64,000 nucleotides of DNA from Merdimmobilis hominis (GCF_021109255.1 NZ_JAJODG010000002.1), one strand, 5' to 3'; shown: positions 26,632 through 35,152, numbered from the stretch's first letter. Made by a program: numbers and translations. The notes: generated by a model not told the origin, from the sequence alone.

Positions 26632-27039
26632 ATGAACAACCAAACGATGGGAGCTATGGTTGCGGCGTTGCGCAAAGAAAAGGGAATGACCCAGGCGGAT
26701 CTGGCGGCCCGGATGGGGGTCACCGACAAGGCGGTCTCCAAATGGGAGAGGGACCTCTCCCTGCCGGATGTCCACTCCATCCCTAAGTTGGCCCAGGTTT
26801 TAGGGATCTCGGTGGAGGAGCTGATGGGGAGCGCTGCGCCAAGCGGGGAGGGGAGGAAGCCCCTCCAGCCCCTGGTTCTCCTGGTGGTCAAAGCGGTCGC
26901 CTTGGCCATGGGGGTCAGTGTCACAGTGCTGTCCATCCTGGGAAATCTCAGCACATCCACCGGGTTCATCCTATTGGGCATTGGCCTGACCTGCGTTGGC
27001 ATCTGCCTTTTGCAGGAGAAAAACAGACCAGGGCAATAA
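26632..27039 (+). CDS. Membrane-bound XRE-family regulator
   Basis: A 135-residue protein starting at ATG after GGAGGGC. Residues 4-60 are a Cro/XRE helix-turn-helix (ALRKEKGMTQADLAARMGVT, then KAVSKWERDLSLPDV). After a short linker come two membrane segments at about 80-103 and 108-128. HTH proteins of this shape are common in Clostridia and usually of unknown target. It is a single-gene unit. Confidence 0.85.
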   Translation: MNNQTMGAMVAALRKEKGMTQADLAARMGVTDKAVSKWERDLSLPDVHSIPKLAQVLGISVEELMGSAAPSGEGRKPLQPLVLLVVKAVALAMGVSVTVLSILGNLSTSTGFILLGIGLTCVGICLLQEKNRPGQ

Positions 27040-27061
27040 CTGAGGCTTACAAATCCATACA

Positions 27062-27103
27062 AAAAAGGACCAGCCTTCCCAAGGGGGAGGGATGGTCCTT
27101 TGC
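27062..27103. terminator. Shared terminator between XRE and acetyltransferase genes
   Basis: AAAGGACCA (27064) pairs with TGGTCCTTT (27093); TTCCC and GGGAG add inner pairs. A-run before and T-run after it let it stop both convergent transcripts. Confidence 0.75.
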
Positions 27104-27118
27104 CGTGTATATGGGATT

Positions 27119-27589
27119 CTAGTTTTGTCCCAGGGGGAGGCGCATAGTGGTCATCACCGGGGAAAAGCCCTCCCGTTCATAGAGTTCCGCTGCCCGAAGG
27201 TTGCTGTTGAGAACCCCCAATTCCAGATAGGCGTGGCCGCGTTTTTCACTCCAGCGGCGGGCGGCCCGGATTAACTGGGTGCCGATCCCTTGGCTCCGCT
27301 GGCCGGATTCCACCACCAAATCCATGAGATAGCCGTAGGTGTGGGGCACCAGGCAGTCGTATGGGGCGGTGTGCATCTCGGTCAGCAGCACCAAGCCCAG
27401 GACCTCCTCCCCCTCCTTGGCGACCAATAGGGCGGAAAGGTCATGCTCCAGTATTTTCTCCAAAAATTCCTGGTTTTGATCCGCAGGCTGAAAATACGCA
27501 GGCTCTAAGAGGGCCATGCGGCAGAACAGCTCCCGGTATAGCAGGCGAACCCCCTCCAAATCCCCCTTTGTGGCGGCACAGATCTCCAT
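27119..27589 (-). CDS. GNAT-family N-acetyltransferase
   Basis: A 156-residue acetyltransferase with the acetyl-CoA loop in LVVESGQRSQGIGTQLI (Q/R-x-x-G-x-G/A) and the final GNAT strand LELGVLNSNLRAAELYEREGF. The start ATG at 27589 has GGAGG in GAGGGGTTTTCCC upstream. The substrate is unknown. It lies 15 bases after the thymidine kinase-like gene and probably shares its transcript. Confidence 0.88.
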   Translation of the reverse strand: MEICAATKGDLEGVRLLYRELFCRMALLEPAYFQPADQNQEFLEKILEHDLSALLVAKEGEEVLGLVLLTEMHTAPYDCLVPHTYGYLMDLVVESGQRSQGIGTQLIRAARRWSEKRGHAYLELGVLNSNLRAAELYEREGFSPVMTTMRLPLGQN

Positions 27590-27604
27590 GGGAAAACCCC
27601 TCCT

Positions 27605-28228
27605 CTAATCCAGTTTGACCAGATTTTCTTTCACAACGCACAGGCGGCAGCGGGGCTCATAGGATTCGCTGTCCCCAATGACCACCAGCCGCTCATCCTC
27701 TTCCGTACGGGAGATGGGCTTGCCGTCCACCAGCCGCTGGGTGTACATAGCGGGCCGGCCGCAGCATTTGCAGAAGGCGCTTTTGGTGACAATTTCATCG
27801 GAAAAGAGAAGCAGGGTGCCGATGCAGCCAAAAGGCCTGCCTAGGTAATCCAGGTTTAGGCCCGCTACGATGACGTGTTTGCCCTCTTGGAGTAGAAGCT
27901 CTACAATCCCCACCAGCTCCTGGGAGAAGAACTGGGCCTCGTCAAAGGCGACCATATGGGCATCCTGGCAGGGGGCGAGGATCTCCCCAGGAATATCCAC
28001 CTGGGAGAGGTCTTGGTGGATGGAATGGGCCTTCATCCGCAGCCCGATCCGGCTGACCACCTCATCGTCGCTAAACCGGTTGTCCAGCCGGGGCTTGAAC
28101 ACCTCCACATGTTTGTTTTGGTATTCCCTAGCCTGGAGGCAGCGTTTGATGAGCTCACCGCTTTTCTCTGAGAACATCGGACCAATGATTGTGGTCAAAA
28201 ATCCAGCTTTTCCATCGTTGTACAACAA
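27605..28228 (-). CDS. tdk: Thymidine kinase-like protein with altered P-loop
   Basis: About 207 residues. The TTG at 28228 is chosen because AAGGAGAG lies seven bases upstream; a longer reading from 28291 has no site. The type II thymidine kinase pattern is otherwise complete: GPMFSEKSGELIKR at the P-loop, VAFDEAQFF (Walker B and catalytic Glu), HVIVAGLNLDYLGRPFG, and two Cys pairs (SAFCKCCG, PRCRLC) for the structural zinc. The P-loop normally reads GPMFSGKT; here Gly before the Lys is Glu, and Thr is Ser. That could lower or abolish ATP binding. Whether it still salvages thymidine is open. Confidence 0.82.
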   Translation of the reverse strand: MLYNDGKAGFLTTIIGPMFSEKSGELIKRCLQAREYQNKHVEVFKPRLDNRFSDDEVVSRIGLRMKAHSIHQDLSQVDIPGEILAPCQDAHMVAFDEAQFFSQELVGIVELLLQEGKHVIVAGLNLDYLGRPFGCIGTLLLFSDEIVTKSAFCKCCGRPAMYTQRLVDGKPISRTEEDERLVVIGDSESYEPRCRLCVVKENLVKLD

Positions 28229-28336
28229 AACGTTTCTCTCCTTCTGGGAAAATCGGCAGGAATCCACTGCAAACTTCCTCCAGTTTACCACATTTTGCGG
28301 ATGGAATCAATGACGGCGCCTTTGATCTGGATGGAA

Positions 28337-28371
28337 AAGAGGCACCCCCGAAATTTGGGAGCACCTCTTAA
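28337..28371 (-). terminator. Terminator after the SDR gene
   Basis: On the minus strand AAGAGGTGCTCCC pairs with GGGGGTGCCTCTT (three G-U wobbles), followed by TTCC. It lies 21 bases past the SDR stop codon. Confidence 0.6.
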
Positions 28372-28391
28372 TTGGAACAAAAAGAAGAAGG

Positions 28392-29162
28392 CTATGGCCG
28401 GCGGCCGCTTCCGCCTTGGAGGGAGATGGTTTCGCCAGTAATATAGGCGGCATCTTCAGAGGCGAGGAATACGCAGACTCGGCCGATATCGGTTTCCGGA
28501 TCGCCGAAGCGCCCAAGGGGGATATCCGAGATGGTCTTTTCATACAAAGCGGGGTAAGCTTCTCTCCACTGCTCCAGACTCTTGGTCATGGCAAGAGGGG
28601 CGACAATGTTGACCCGGACGCCATCAGGGCCCCACTCTGCCGCAGCTACCCGGGAGAGACCGCGGATACCCTCTTTAGCCGCAGCATAGGAAGACTGGCC
28701 TACTTTTCCGACGATTCCGGCGCCGGAGGCAAAGTTGACCACAGAGCCTTTGCTCTCTTTGAGATAGGGGTAACAGGCTTTCATATAGAAGAAAGTGGCG
28801 TACAGGCCGGAGTAGATGGCCTGGTCAAAATCTTCCTTGGTGTGGTCCACCAGCAGGACGCCTGATTTGGAATTCTGAGCATTGTTGACCAAAGTGTCGA
28901 TACGGCCGAAAGCCTCCATGGCTTTCTCTGCCACAAGCTGTGCAGAAGCCTCATCGCCGCCGTCGGCGACAACAGTCAGCACTTTGATGCCGTAGTCTTT
29001 CTCCAAGGAGTCTTTTGCCTTTTCCAAGGTGGAAGGGGTGCGCCCAGTCAGCACAAGGTTCGCTCCCTCTTTGGCGAATGCTGTGGCCACGCCAAAACCG
29101 ATGCCTTTGCCTCCTCCGGTGATAATGACCGTTTTATTGTGCATTTTGCCTTTGCAATCCAT
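28392..29162 (-). CDS. SDR-family oxidoreductase
   Basis: A 256-residue short-chain dehydrogenase. The cofactor loop is TGGGKGIG, the NNAQ motif is in TLVNNAQNS, the catalytic Ser is in VNFASGAG, and Tyr and Lys are in SSYAAAKEGI. GLSRVAAAEWGPDGVRVN and ITGETISLQGG are family-typical. Arg in the TGRTPSTL strand favours NADPH. The substrate is unknown. It is preceded by an AT-rich upstream region and is not clearly part of a larger operon. Confidence 0.9.
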   Translation of the reverse strand: MDCKGKMHNKTVIITGGGKGIGFGVATAFAKEGANLVLTGRTPSTLEKAKDSLEKDYGIKVLTVVADGGDEASAQLVAEKAMEAFGRIDTLVNNAQNSKSGVLLVDHTKEDFDQAIYSGLYATFFYMKACYPYLKESKGSVVNFASGAGIVGKVGQSSYAAAKEGIRGLSRVAAAEWGPDGVRVNIVAPLAMTKSLEQWREAYPALYEKTISDIPLGRFGDPETDIGRVCVFLASEDAAYITGETISLQGGSGRRP

Positions 29163-29331
29163 AAATTCACATCCCTTTATTGGATAATATTTTTATTTGA
29201 TTGTAGTGTACCATAAAAGTATAAATTTGAAAATAGATATTTCAAAAAAAATTTAAAAACTCAGATTTTTATAGGAGCCTCTAAAAAAGAATCAGTATTA
29301 TTGGTTAATATATTAACGGATAGGCGGAAAT

Positions 29332-29365
29332 AAAAAACCGGCCTTCCAACAGAAAGCCGGTTTTT
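29332..29365 (-). terminator. Terminator after the membrane-protein pair
   Basis: AAAACCGGC and GCCGGTTTT form the stem (29334-29364). On the minus strand it is followed by a T-run and lies 15 bases past the stop at 29380. Confidence 0.8.
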
Positions 29366-29379
29366 GGAAAAACAGAAAC

Positions 29380-30102
29380 TTAATCTTTTTTGATGGGGGT
29401 GACTTTGATCCAACCCTTTTTAAAGAAGACATAAGCGCTCAGCAGGGTCAGAGGGATACAAGCCAACAGGGCAAAACCTTCTTTACCTTTGATGGGGTGA
29501 ATCAGGTAGTTGAACAGGATGATGGCGATCAGAGGAGGAACCATAGCCAGAGGCTTATTCTGAATCATATAGTCACCGGATTTTTTACCTAGGATGGTAC
29601 CGACAACCAGGCTGCCAAATAGAGCGGGAAGCATATAGGCAGTAGCGGTCTTTACCAGGGGGTGGGTCAGAATGGGCTGCAGGGGGGTCAGCATAACGAC
29701 ACCGAGGGCAACCACGATCATAGTGACCATAGAGGAAACGGCAACACCGATGCAGGAGACGGCGTCGCCAAGGTCGGTACCCTGGGAAGCGCCAGTCAGA
29801 TCCAGAGCATTGAGCACACAGGGGATCTTCAGGTTCTGTACGTTACCGGTGATAAAGCAGATGTAGCAGGAAGAACCCAGCATGGGGGTGAAGCTGATAA
29901 CCTCCGAAAGGGCGGTGGGCACATACATCGTCAGAAGGCCCATAGCGCCAACGACTACTTGGTTGAAGCTGGGCATAATGTCATAGATGGCGCACAGAAC
30001 TAGGGGAATGCCAAGCATAAAACCAATGGCGATAACGGTGCCGATACGGCCTATATTATGGGCTGTATTTACATATTCACTGATACCAGGATGTTTGCTC
30101 AT
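29380..30102 (-). CDS. Integral membrane protein paired with DUF5058 protein
   Basis: A 240-residue hydrophobic protein with about seven membrane segments, for example IGTVIAIGFMLGIPLVLCAI and VTMIVVALGVVMLTPL. I do not recognise a named family. SFTPMLGSSCYICFITGNVQNLKIP in the first half looks like a conserved, functionally loaded loop. It begins 15 bases after the DUF5058-type gene and has the same length, so the two probably form a two-subunit transporter. The substrate is unknown. Confidence 0.7.
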   Translation of the reverse strand: MSKHPGISEYVNTAHNIGRIGTVIAIGFMLGIPLVLCAIYDIMPSFNQVVVGAMGLLTMYVPTALSEVISFTPMLGSSCYICFITGNVQNLKIPCVLNALDLTGASQGTDLGDAVSCIGVAVSSMVTMIVVALGVVMLTPLQPILTHPLVKTATAYMLPALFGSLVVGTILGKKSGDYMIQNKPLAMVPPLIAIILFNYLIHPIKGKEGFALLACIPLTLLSAYVFFKKGWIKVTPIKKD

Positions 30103-30117
30103 TGTTCACTTACCTCC

Positions 30118-30840
30118 TTAACCCAAAAGTTTGGTCCACAGAATAGCGCTCGCCATACCGACAATCAGCGAGTCAGCCATAGTGAAGTTGCTCAGCCAAC
30201 GGATGCCGTACTTTTTGACAGCCCAGTTGTGCAGGTAGGTACACAAAGCCGAGGTTAACAGGGTAGCAGTGGCGACCGAACCCATGAAGATGCTTCGGGC
30301 AGGCAGGAATACAGAGTGCATAGCCATGGTGAAGCAAGCCATCATCAGCGCGCCCCACTCACCGTTGGATGCGCTGTATTCCATGGTGCTGAGGTGGATT
30401 TTCTTACCAATGAACAAGCAGCCCACAACGCCGCCGATGATGCCGATACTCATAGAGAGCATAACCGAACCGACAACCGATACGTCGTTGGCGGCGACCA
30501 GGGCAGCCAGGGAGTCATACCCGGCGCCGATGGCGGCCATATCTGCAGCGACCAATTCGTAACTCACCGAACCGATGACCGACAGACGGAACCAGGACCA
30601 CGGAACGCCCAAAACGGTGGACAGGGAGAACAGGCCGATGACAACAGACAGAGAGGGGATGATGGTGTAAATTGTGGAAGATTTCACAATATCCATCAAC
30701 TGGCTTTTCGTCATTCCCAAAGACAAGCAGTGTTTCCATGCACGCTGCATCATAAACACGCACATCAGGAATACATAGCCCAAGCCGATCATTACCATTA
30801 TGTAAAGCGGCTTGCTGTTCATTACTTCTAAGAATCCCAT
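30118..30840 (-). CDS. DUF5058-like membrane protein
   Basis: A 240-residue membrane protein with about seven segments. The opening VMNSKPLYIMVMIGLGYVFL, then WKHCLSLGMTKSQLMDIVKSS, TIIPSLSVVIGLFSL and PWSWFRLSVIGSVSYELVAAD match the DUF5058 pattern (NSP-x-W start, GLS-x-x-x-L, W-x-R-L-S-V-IGS). The function is unknown. Start ATG after AAGGAGATG. It is the first gene of a two-gene operon. Confidence 0.75.
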   Translation of the reverse strand: MGFLEVMNSKPLYIMVMIGLGYVFLMCVFMMQRAWKHCLSLGMTKSQLMDIVKSSTIYTIIPSLSVVIGLFSLSTVLGVPWSWFRLSVIGSVSYELVAADMAAIGAGYDSLAALVAANDVSVVGSVMLSMSIGIIGGVVGCLFIGKKIHLSTMEYSASNGEWGALMMACFTMAMHSVFLPARSIFMGSVATATLLTSALCTYLHNWAVKKYGIRWLSNFTMADSLIVGMASAILWTKLLG

Positions 30841-31330
30841 TACAATTCATCTCCTTACTGATTAAATGCCTCTCTTCGATAGCTGGATTGTAAAGCTTGG
30901 ACCCCCCTTTCTCCCTTGGCCTCATTGGCGTAAAGAAATATTTTCACACTAATAACAATTTACCTTATTGTAGCATGATTTTTTTGGAATGGGTAGTATT
31001 TATTGAAAAAAAATAGCTTCTGATCCATTTTTTATAGATTCTGACAATAATTTCAAAATAAATCGTTATTAGTTTACAAATACTTCATACTTTTCTCCGC
31101 CCACAGAGGGTGAAGAATGAGAAAAATTTCTCAATATGGGAATGTTGCCCGAAAATTAGGAATGGGGACTGGCACTTTTACAGAAACTTTTGGACAGGAT
31201 GCTGCAAATATTGCATTGAGAATCAGAAAATAGTTACAGACAAGCACAGGCCCCATCCTTGTTTTACCTGAAACCATCTGTTGATCCGGTTAAGCGGGAC
31301 ATATGTAGGCTCCTACAGGTAAAGGGAATG
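30841..31330. other. AT-rich gene-free region
   Basis: Nearly 500 bases with no supported gene between the DUF5058 operon start and the terminator of the ABC operon. On the minus strand an extended -10-like TGCTACAAT occurs near 30970 and could drive the DUF5058 gene, but its -35 is poor. Nothing else is recognised. Confidence 0.4.
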
Positions 31331-31366
31331 AAAAAATCCCCCTGCGCCGTAGCACAAGGGGATTTT
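31331..31366 (-). terminator. Terminator after the NMT1-type ABC operon
   Basis: AAAATCCCCCT pairs with AAGGGGATTTT around a 12-base loop; on the minus strand a T-run follows. It lies 16 bases past the stop of the binding protein gene. Confidence 0.85.
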
Positions 31367-31381
31367 CTGCAAGAGGGTATT

Positions 31382-32413
31382 TTATTTGCCGAGGGCCTCT
31401 ACCGCAGCCTTGGCAAAACAGTTGTTGACAACTTTGTCATAGGAAGCTTTCTGGTCCAGTTCCCCAGCGGAGGTCATCACCGTCTGGAGCAGGTCGAAGG
31501 AGCTCTCCTTCATGATGGGATCAGTGCTCCAGGCGCCAATCTCCTGGTACCGGCGGGCGACGGTGGCCAAAAGGGCTTCGTCGGTGTCGGGGAAGGAGGG
31601 GGCGATGGCTTTGGCGATCTCCTCCGGGGTGTGGGTGGCAACCCACTGCTGCCCTTTGTAAATGGCGTTGGTGAAATGTTGGATTAGGGCAGGGTCTTTC
31701 TCGATCAGCTCTTTGCTGGCAAAGTAGGCGGTGTAGGGGATCTCACCAGCCTCTTCGCCCACCGAGGCGACGATGTAACCTTTGCCTTCCGCCTCAATCA
31801 TCGAGGCAGTGGGTTCGAACATGGTGACATAGTCGCCAGTGCCCGCGGTGAAGGCGCCAGTCATAGCTTCGAACTTGATGCTGTCGTCAAAGATGACGTC
31901 CTCACCGGGGGTGAGGCCCTTGCTCTTCACCACATATTCCAGAGCCATGTAGGGGACACCGCCCTTCCGTCCGGGTAGGATGGTTTTTCCCTCCAGCTGG
32001 CTCCAGTCAAAATCCGGCTCCGGCTGCCGGCCCACCAGGAAGGAACCATCCCGCTGGGTCAGCTGGGCGAACACCTGGGGGTGGTTTTCCCGGCCTTCGT
32101 TGACCACATAGATGGTGGCTTCCGGCCCGGCAAAGCCGATGTCGATATGTCCAGACAGCACCGCCGACATGACTTTATCGGCACCCTGGCCGTTGGAAAG
32201 CTCGATTTCAATGCCCTCTTCTTCAAAGAAGCCCAGGTTGATGGCCGCGTATTGGGGGGCGTAGAACACCGAGTGGGTCACCTCGCTGACTGTGACCTTG
32301 GTCAGAGGGGTTTCGGTTTCAGAGGGCTGCTGGGAACATCCCATCATGGACGCGCCTACAAAGGCGGCTGCCAGCAGCATTGCCAGAGGTTTTTTGAACT
32401 GTTTCAACTGCAA
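31382..32413 (-). CDS. ABC transporter substrate-binding lipoprotein, NMT1/SsuA type
   Basis: A 343-residue lipoprotein (lipobox in VGASMMGC, about residue 26). HSVFYAPQYAAINLGFFEEEGIEIEL and GQGADKVMSAVLSGHIDIGFAGPEATIYV are the NMT1/THI5/SsuA-type pattern, and GRKGGVPYMALEYVVKSKGL follows. Such proteins bind sulfonates, nitrate, thiamine precursors, aromatic or other small acids. The substrate cannot be set from sequence, and no TPP or guanidine riboswitch was found upstream. It is the last gene of a minus-strand operon ATPase-permease-binding protein. Confidence 0.9.
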   Translation of the reverse strand: MQLKQFKKPLAMLLAAAFVGASMMGCSQQPSETETPLTKVTVSEVTHSVFYAPQYAAINLGFFEEEGIEIELSNGQGADKVMSAVLSGHIDIGFAGPEATIYVVNEGRENHPQVFAQLTQRDGSFLVGRQPEPDFDWSQLEGKTILPGRKGGVPYMALEYVVKSKGLTPGEDVIFDDSIKFEAMTGAFTAGTGDYVTMFEPTASMIEAEGKGYIVASVGEEAGEIPYTAYFASKELIEKDPALIQHFTNAIYKGQQWVATHTPEEIAKAIAPSFPDTDEALLATVARRYQEIGAWSTDPIMKESSFDLLQTVMTSAGELDQKASYDKVVNNCFAKAAVEALGK

Positions 32414-32431
32414 AACTCCCTTCGGTTGGAA

Positions 32432-33250
32432 TCAGCCCAGGTGGCTGATTCGTTTGGATACATATTTTTCAAGGATTACCACCGCTTGGTAGAGGACGGC
32501 GGCCATCACTGCCAAAATAATGACGCTGGTCATCACAAGATCCAGCTTGAACACCTGCCCGCCGTAGACGATCAGGTACCCCAGCCCCGCTTTGGAGACT
32601 AGGAACTCCCCAGCGATGACCCCTACCAGCGACAGGCCGATGTTGATCTTTAGGGAATTGAAAAGGGTGGTCAGATTGGAGGGAAAGACGATCTTCTGCA
32701 AAATTTGCATCCGGCTGGCCCCGAAGGTGCGGGCCATTTTGATCTTTTCTGGGTCGGTGGCGAGAAAGCCATTGAGCATTTCCAGCACGGTTACGATCAG
32801 CGAGATGGCCAGGGCCATGACGATGATAGCTTGGGTACCCGCCCCCACCCAGATGATGATCACTGGGCCCAAGGCGATTTTTGGCAGGCTGTTGAGCACC
32901 ACCAGATAGGGTTCCATCACTTGGGAGAGGAAATCCGACCACCACAGGGCAACGGCCAATAAAGTGCCTCCGCAGGCCCCCAACAGGAAGCCGGTGAGGG
33001 TCTCATAACAGGTGACCCACAGGTGAAGGGGCAGGTCGTTGGCGGAGAGGTTCAAAAAGGTTTTGACGATCCGGCTGGGCTGGCTCATGAGGAAGCTGTC
33101 GATGACGCCCAGGTTTGCGAGGATCTCCCAGCTGGCAATGAGCGCTGCCAGGATAAAAATCTGGGTGAAGAGGACCGACGTCTTGCGGATTTTTTTCTTC
33201 TTAAGATACTCCCTGCGCTCTTTGGAGAGTGTGGCGTTAGACATGGACAT
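32432..33250 (-). CDS. ABC transporter permease, SsuC/TauC type
   Basis: A 272-residue permease with six membrane segments. The ATG at 33250 has GGAAAGAG upstream and overlaps the ATPase gene by 14 bases. The coupling-helix signature is KMARTFGASRMQILQKIVFP; LNSLPKIALGPVIIIWVGAG and SLVGVIAGEFLVSKAGLGYLI are typical of the SsuC/TauC/ThiX group. The N-terminus is rich in Lys/Arg (KERREYLKKKKIRK) and stays inside. Confidence 0.92.
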   Translation of the reverse strand: MSMSNATLSKERREYLKKKKIRKTSVLFTQIFILAALIASWEILANLGVIDSFLMSQPSRIVKTFLNLSANDLPLHLWVTCYETLTGFLLGACGGTLLAVALWWSDFLSQVMEPYLVVLNSLPKIALGPVIIIWVGAGTQAIIVMALAISLIVTVLEMLNGFLATDPEKIKMARTFGASRMQILQKIVFPSNLTTLFNSLKINIGLSLVGVIAGEFLVSKAGLGYLIVYGGQVFKLDLVMTSVIILAVMAAVLYQAVVILEKYVSKRISHLG

Positions 33251-34001
33251 CAAGCTCTTTCCAGATTAAATTGAAGTATTGGTTGAATTTTGGGTCGTCC
33301 CGGCAGGCCAGGGGGGAACGGTTGGGGCCGAAATCAATGGCGTGGATGTTTTTAATTTTTGCCGGGCGCCTAGTCAGAACAAGAACCCGGTCGGACATAC
33401 TGATGCTCTCCGGGATGTCATGGGTCACCATGATAGCGGTGATATTCTCCCCCTTTAAAATGCGGTAGACATCATCGGTCACCGCCAGGCGGGTTTGGTA
33501 ATCCAAAGCGGAGAAAGCTTCATCCAGCAGAAGGAGCCGGGGCCGGGTGGCCAAGGTGCGGATCAGCGCAGCCCGCTGGCGCATCCCGCCGGAGAGCTGG
33601 GCTGGGTATTTGTCCCGGAATTCCCACAAACCATAGGTTTTCAAAAGCTCCTCGGCATAGGCTACCGATTCTTTATCCAGTTGATGCTGAATTTCCAGGC
33701 CCAACAGGACGTTTTTATAAATGGTCCGCCAGTCCAGCAGGTTATCCCGCTGAAGCATATATCCCACGTTGGGGTTGATCCCATCCACCGGTTTGCCCGC
33801 CAGGGTCACGGTGCCGTGGGTGGGGGTGAGAAGACCCGAGAGAATGGACAACAGGGTGGATTTGCCGCAGCCGCTAGGGCCGACGACACTGATAAATTCG
33901 CCTTGCTGCACGGTAAAACTCAGGTCGTCAATGGCGGTTATCTCTCCGTTGGCGGCCTGATACTTTCCTACTATTTTATCGACTTTGAGTATTTCCTGCA
34001 T
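33237..34001 (-). CDS. ABC transporter ATPase, SsuB/TauB type
   Basis: A 254-residue ATPase. The ATG at 34001 is chosen because GAGGTG lies eight bases upstream; two codons before it are also possible starts. Walker A is GPSGCGKS, signature LSGGMRQRAALIRTL, Walker B LLLLDEAFSALDYQTR, switch His in MVTHDIPES. YMLQRDNLLDWRTIYKNV is the Q-loop of this subgroup. It is the first gene of the operon and overlaps the permease gene. Confidence 0.93.
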   Translation of the reverse strand: MQEILKVDKIVGKYQAANGEITAIDDLSFTVQQGEFISVVGPSGCGKSTLLSILSGLLTPTHGTVTLAGKPVDGINPNVGYMLQRDNLLDWRTIYKNVLLGLEIQHQLDKESVAYAEELLKTYGLWEFRDKYPAQLSGGMRQRAALIRTLATRPRLLLLDEAFSALDYQTRLAVTDDVYRILKGENITAIMVTHDIPESISMSDRVLVLTRRPAKIKNIHAIDFGPNRSPLACRDDPKFNQYFNLIWKELDVHV

Positions 34002-34150
34002 TTGCATCACCTCGCTGTGTCACCTGGGAGGAAACCAGGTGTTTGCTACCATTGGTATGCCAAAATGGAAAGATGGGTGCATAGGGAATGTGGCTTACCG
34101 GCTATCCTATGCCGGGGGGAAGGGAAGAGTTCACCCCGCTGCCGGGCAGC
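34002..34150 (-). other. Structured leader of the NMT1-type ABC operon
   Basis: On the minus strand CACCTGG (34041-34035) pairs with CCAGGTG (34027-34021) about 20 bases before the ATPase start. Further upstream GCATAGG can pair with CCTATGC, and CCGGC with GCCGG, in a mutually exclusive way. No known riboswitch consensus (TPP, guanidine, cobalamin) is matched. Confidence 0.35.
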
Positions 34151-34173
34151 AAAAAAGGGAGCCGAAGCTCCCG
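34151..34173 (-). terminator. Terminator after the alpha-CTD/DUF1492-like gene
   Basis: On the minus strand GGGAGC, TTCG, GCTCCC, TTTTTT directly after the stop codon. The UUCG tetraloop makes it very stable. Confidence 0.9.
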
Positions 34174-34174
34174 A

Positions 34175-34681
34175 TTATGTATTCAAATACCGGTTGTGCA
34201 GCTTGCGGGGATACTGTTCATCGTAATGGCCGATGGCAAAGGCCACTGCCTGCCAGCTTTTGCCCTCCAGATACCGCTTGGCAAAGATAAGCCGCAACCG
34301 GCTGTCCGGGATGGTCTGCAAAAAATCCTCCAGCCACTGTATCTCCTTGAGGCAGCGCATCCTGGCTTCCCGGCACTTCTCCCGGATTTTTTCCATCTCC
34401 ACTGGGTCGGAAGCGGTGTCCTTTTCCAGTTCCCGCAGCCGCTTTTGGTAGCTCTCCGCCTCTTTTTTCAGGGCCAGAAATTGGGAAAGCTCCTGTTTCG
34501 TTGGCTTGCGGGGTACGGCGCTGCCCTTCCTTTGGATCTCCGCTGCTGCCCGGACGCCAATCCCCCGCAGGGACAGCAGTTCGCTCAACCCCAATCCCTG
34601 CAGCTGTTCCATCCGGTGGATGCCATTGCGCTTTAATGCGTTTTGTGTTCGAGTCGAAAAGCCCATTTCTTCTACATTCAT
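34175..34681 (-). CDS. DUF1492-like regulator with alpha-CTD-like N-terminus
   Basis: A 168-residue protein. The ATG at 34681 has AAGGAGG seven bases upstream. Residues 6-52 (GFSTRTQNALKRNGIHRMEQ, then GLSELLSLRGIGVRAAAEI) look like the helix-hairpin-helix C-terminal domain of RNA polymerase alpha. A coiled coil follows (about 60-115). The end (SRLRLIFAKRYLEGKSWQAV) matches the sigma-region-4-like DUF1492/ArpU phage regulators. No phage genes surround it. It probably acts in transcription; the target is unknown. Confidence 0.65.
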   Translation of the reverse strand: MNVEEMGFSTRTQNALKRNGIHRMEQLQGLGLSELLSLRGIGVRAAAEIQRKGSAVPRKPTKQELSQFLALKKEAESYQKRLRELEKDTASDPVEMEKIREKCREARMRCLKEIQWLEDFLQTIPDSRLRLIFAKRYLEGKSWQAVAFAIGHYDEQYPRKLHNRYLNT

Positions 34682-34832
34682 CGTCATTCCTCCTTGTCCC
34701 TGTTGCAGCGGCAGTTTTGCATGATATAAACTGAAATGGAAAATTACTTTATGTGATAATTATACCAGTACAAAGAGGGAATGTCAACCACAAAATGAAA
34801 TAAAATTTCTGTACGTGTTTGACGAACCATAC

Positions 34833-34873
34833 GAAAAAGCCGTCCCTAGTGCGGCCCAGGGACGGCTTTTTCG
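34833..34873. terminator. Terminator past the small Spo0A_C-like gene
   Basis: GAAAAAGCCGTCCCT pairs with AGGGACGGCTTTTTC around a short loop. It has T-runs in both directions; on the minus strand it ends the gene at 34907. The other bases between 34688 and 34906 hold no gene. Confidence 0.88.
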
Positions 34874-34906
34874 TTATATTAGGGTAGGTAAAAGTGGTGG
34901 GGCATG

Positions 34907-35152
34907 TTAATGGATGGGTTTTGTATCCTGTTCGCGGAGATGGGCGACAAAACTCGCCAAGTATGGGATAAACTCCTCCACGGTGGGGATTTCCCCCTTG
35001 TGGGGGATGTTGTCCAACATGGAGCGGATCAACGGGCTTTGATCCTGTTTGCTGTATATGTCCAGGATGGCAAGCTGCATCTGTTCCCGCACGTATTCCG
35101 GGGACACCTTGTCTTTCCGGGCGATCTCTTTTAGAATATCATCTATATACAT
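34907..35152 (-). CDS. Small protein resembling Spo0A C-terminal-like family
   Basis: An 81-residue protein with ATG after AGGAGGCATCGCC. KVSPEYVREQMQLAILDIY and GEIPTVEEFIPYLAS resemble small Oscillospiraceae proteins annotated as Spo0A C-terminal-domain-like (the pattern V-x-E-V-R-x-x-I-x-x-A-I, then G-E-x-PT-x-EE-x-I). It is too short to be a full response regulator, and a sporulation role is not shown. The binding site and terminator support a real gene. Confidence 0.6.
   Translation of the reverse strand: MYIDDILKEIARKDKVSPEYVREQMQLAILDIYSKQDQSPLIRSMLDNIPHKGEIPTVEEFIPYLASFVAHLREQDTKPIH

Noticed and set aside
34002..34150. A TPP riboswitch before the NMT1-type transporter
   Set aside because: The CTGAGA and other conserved blocks are absent.
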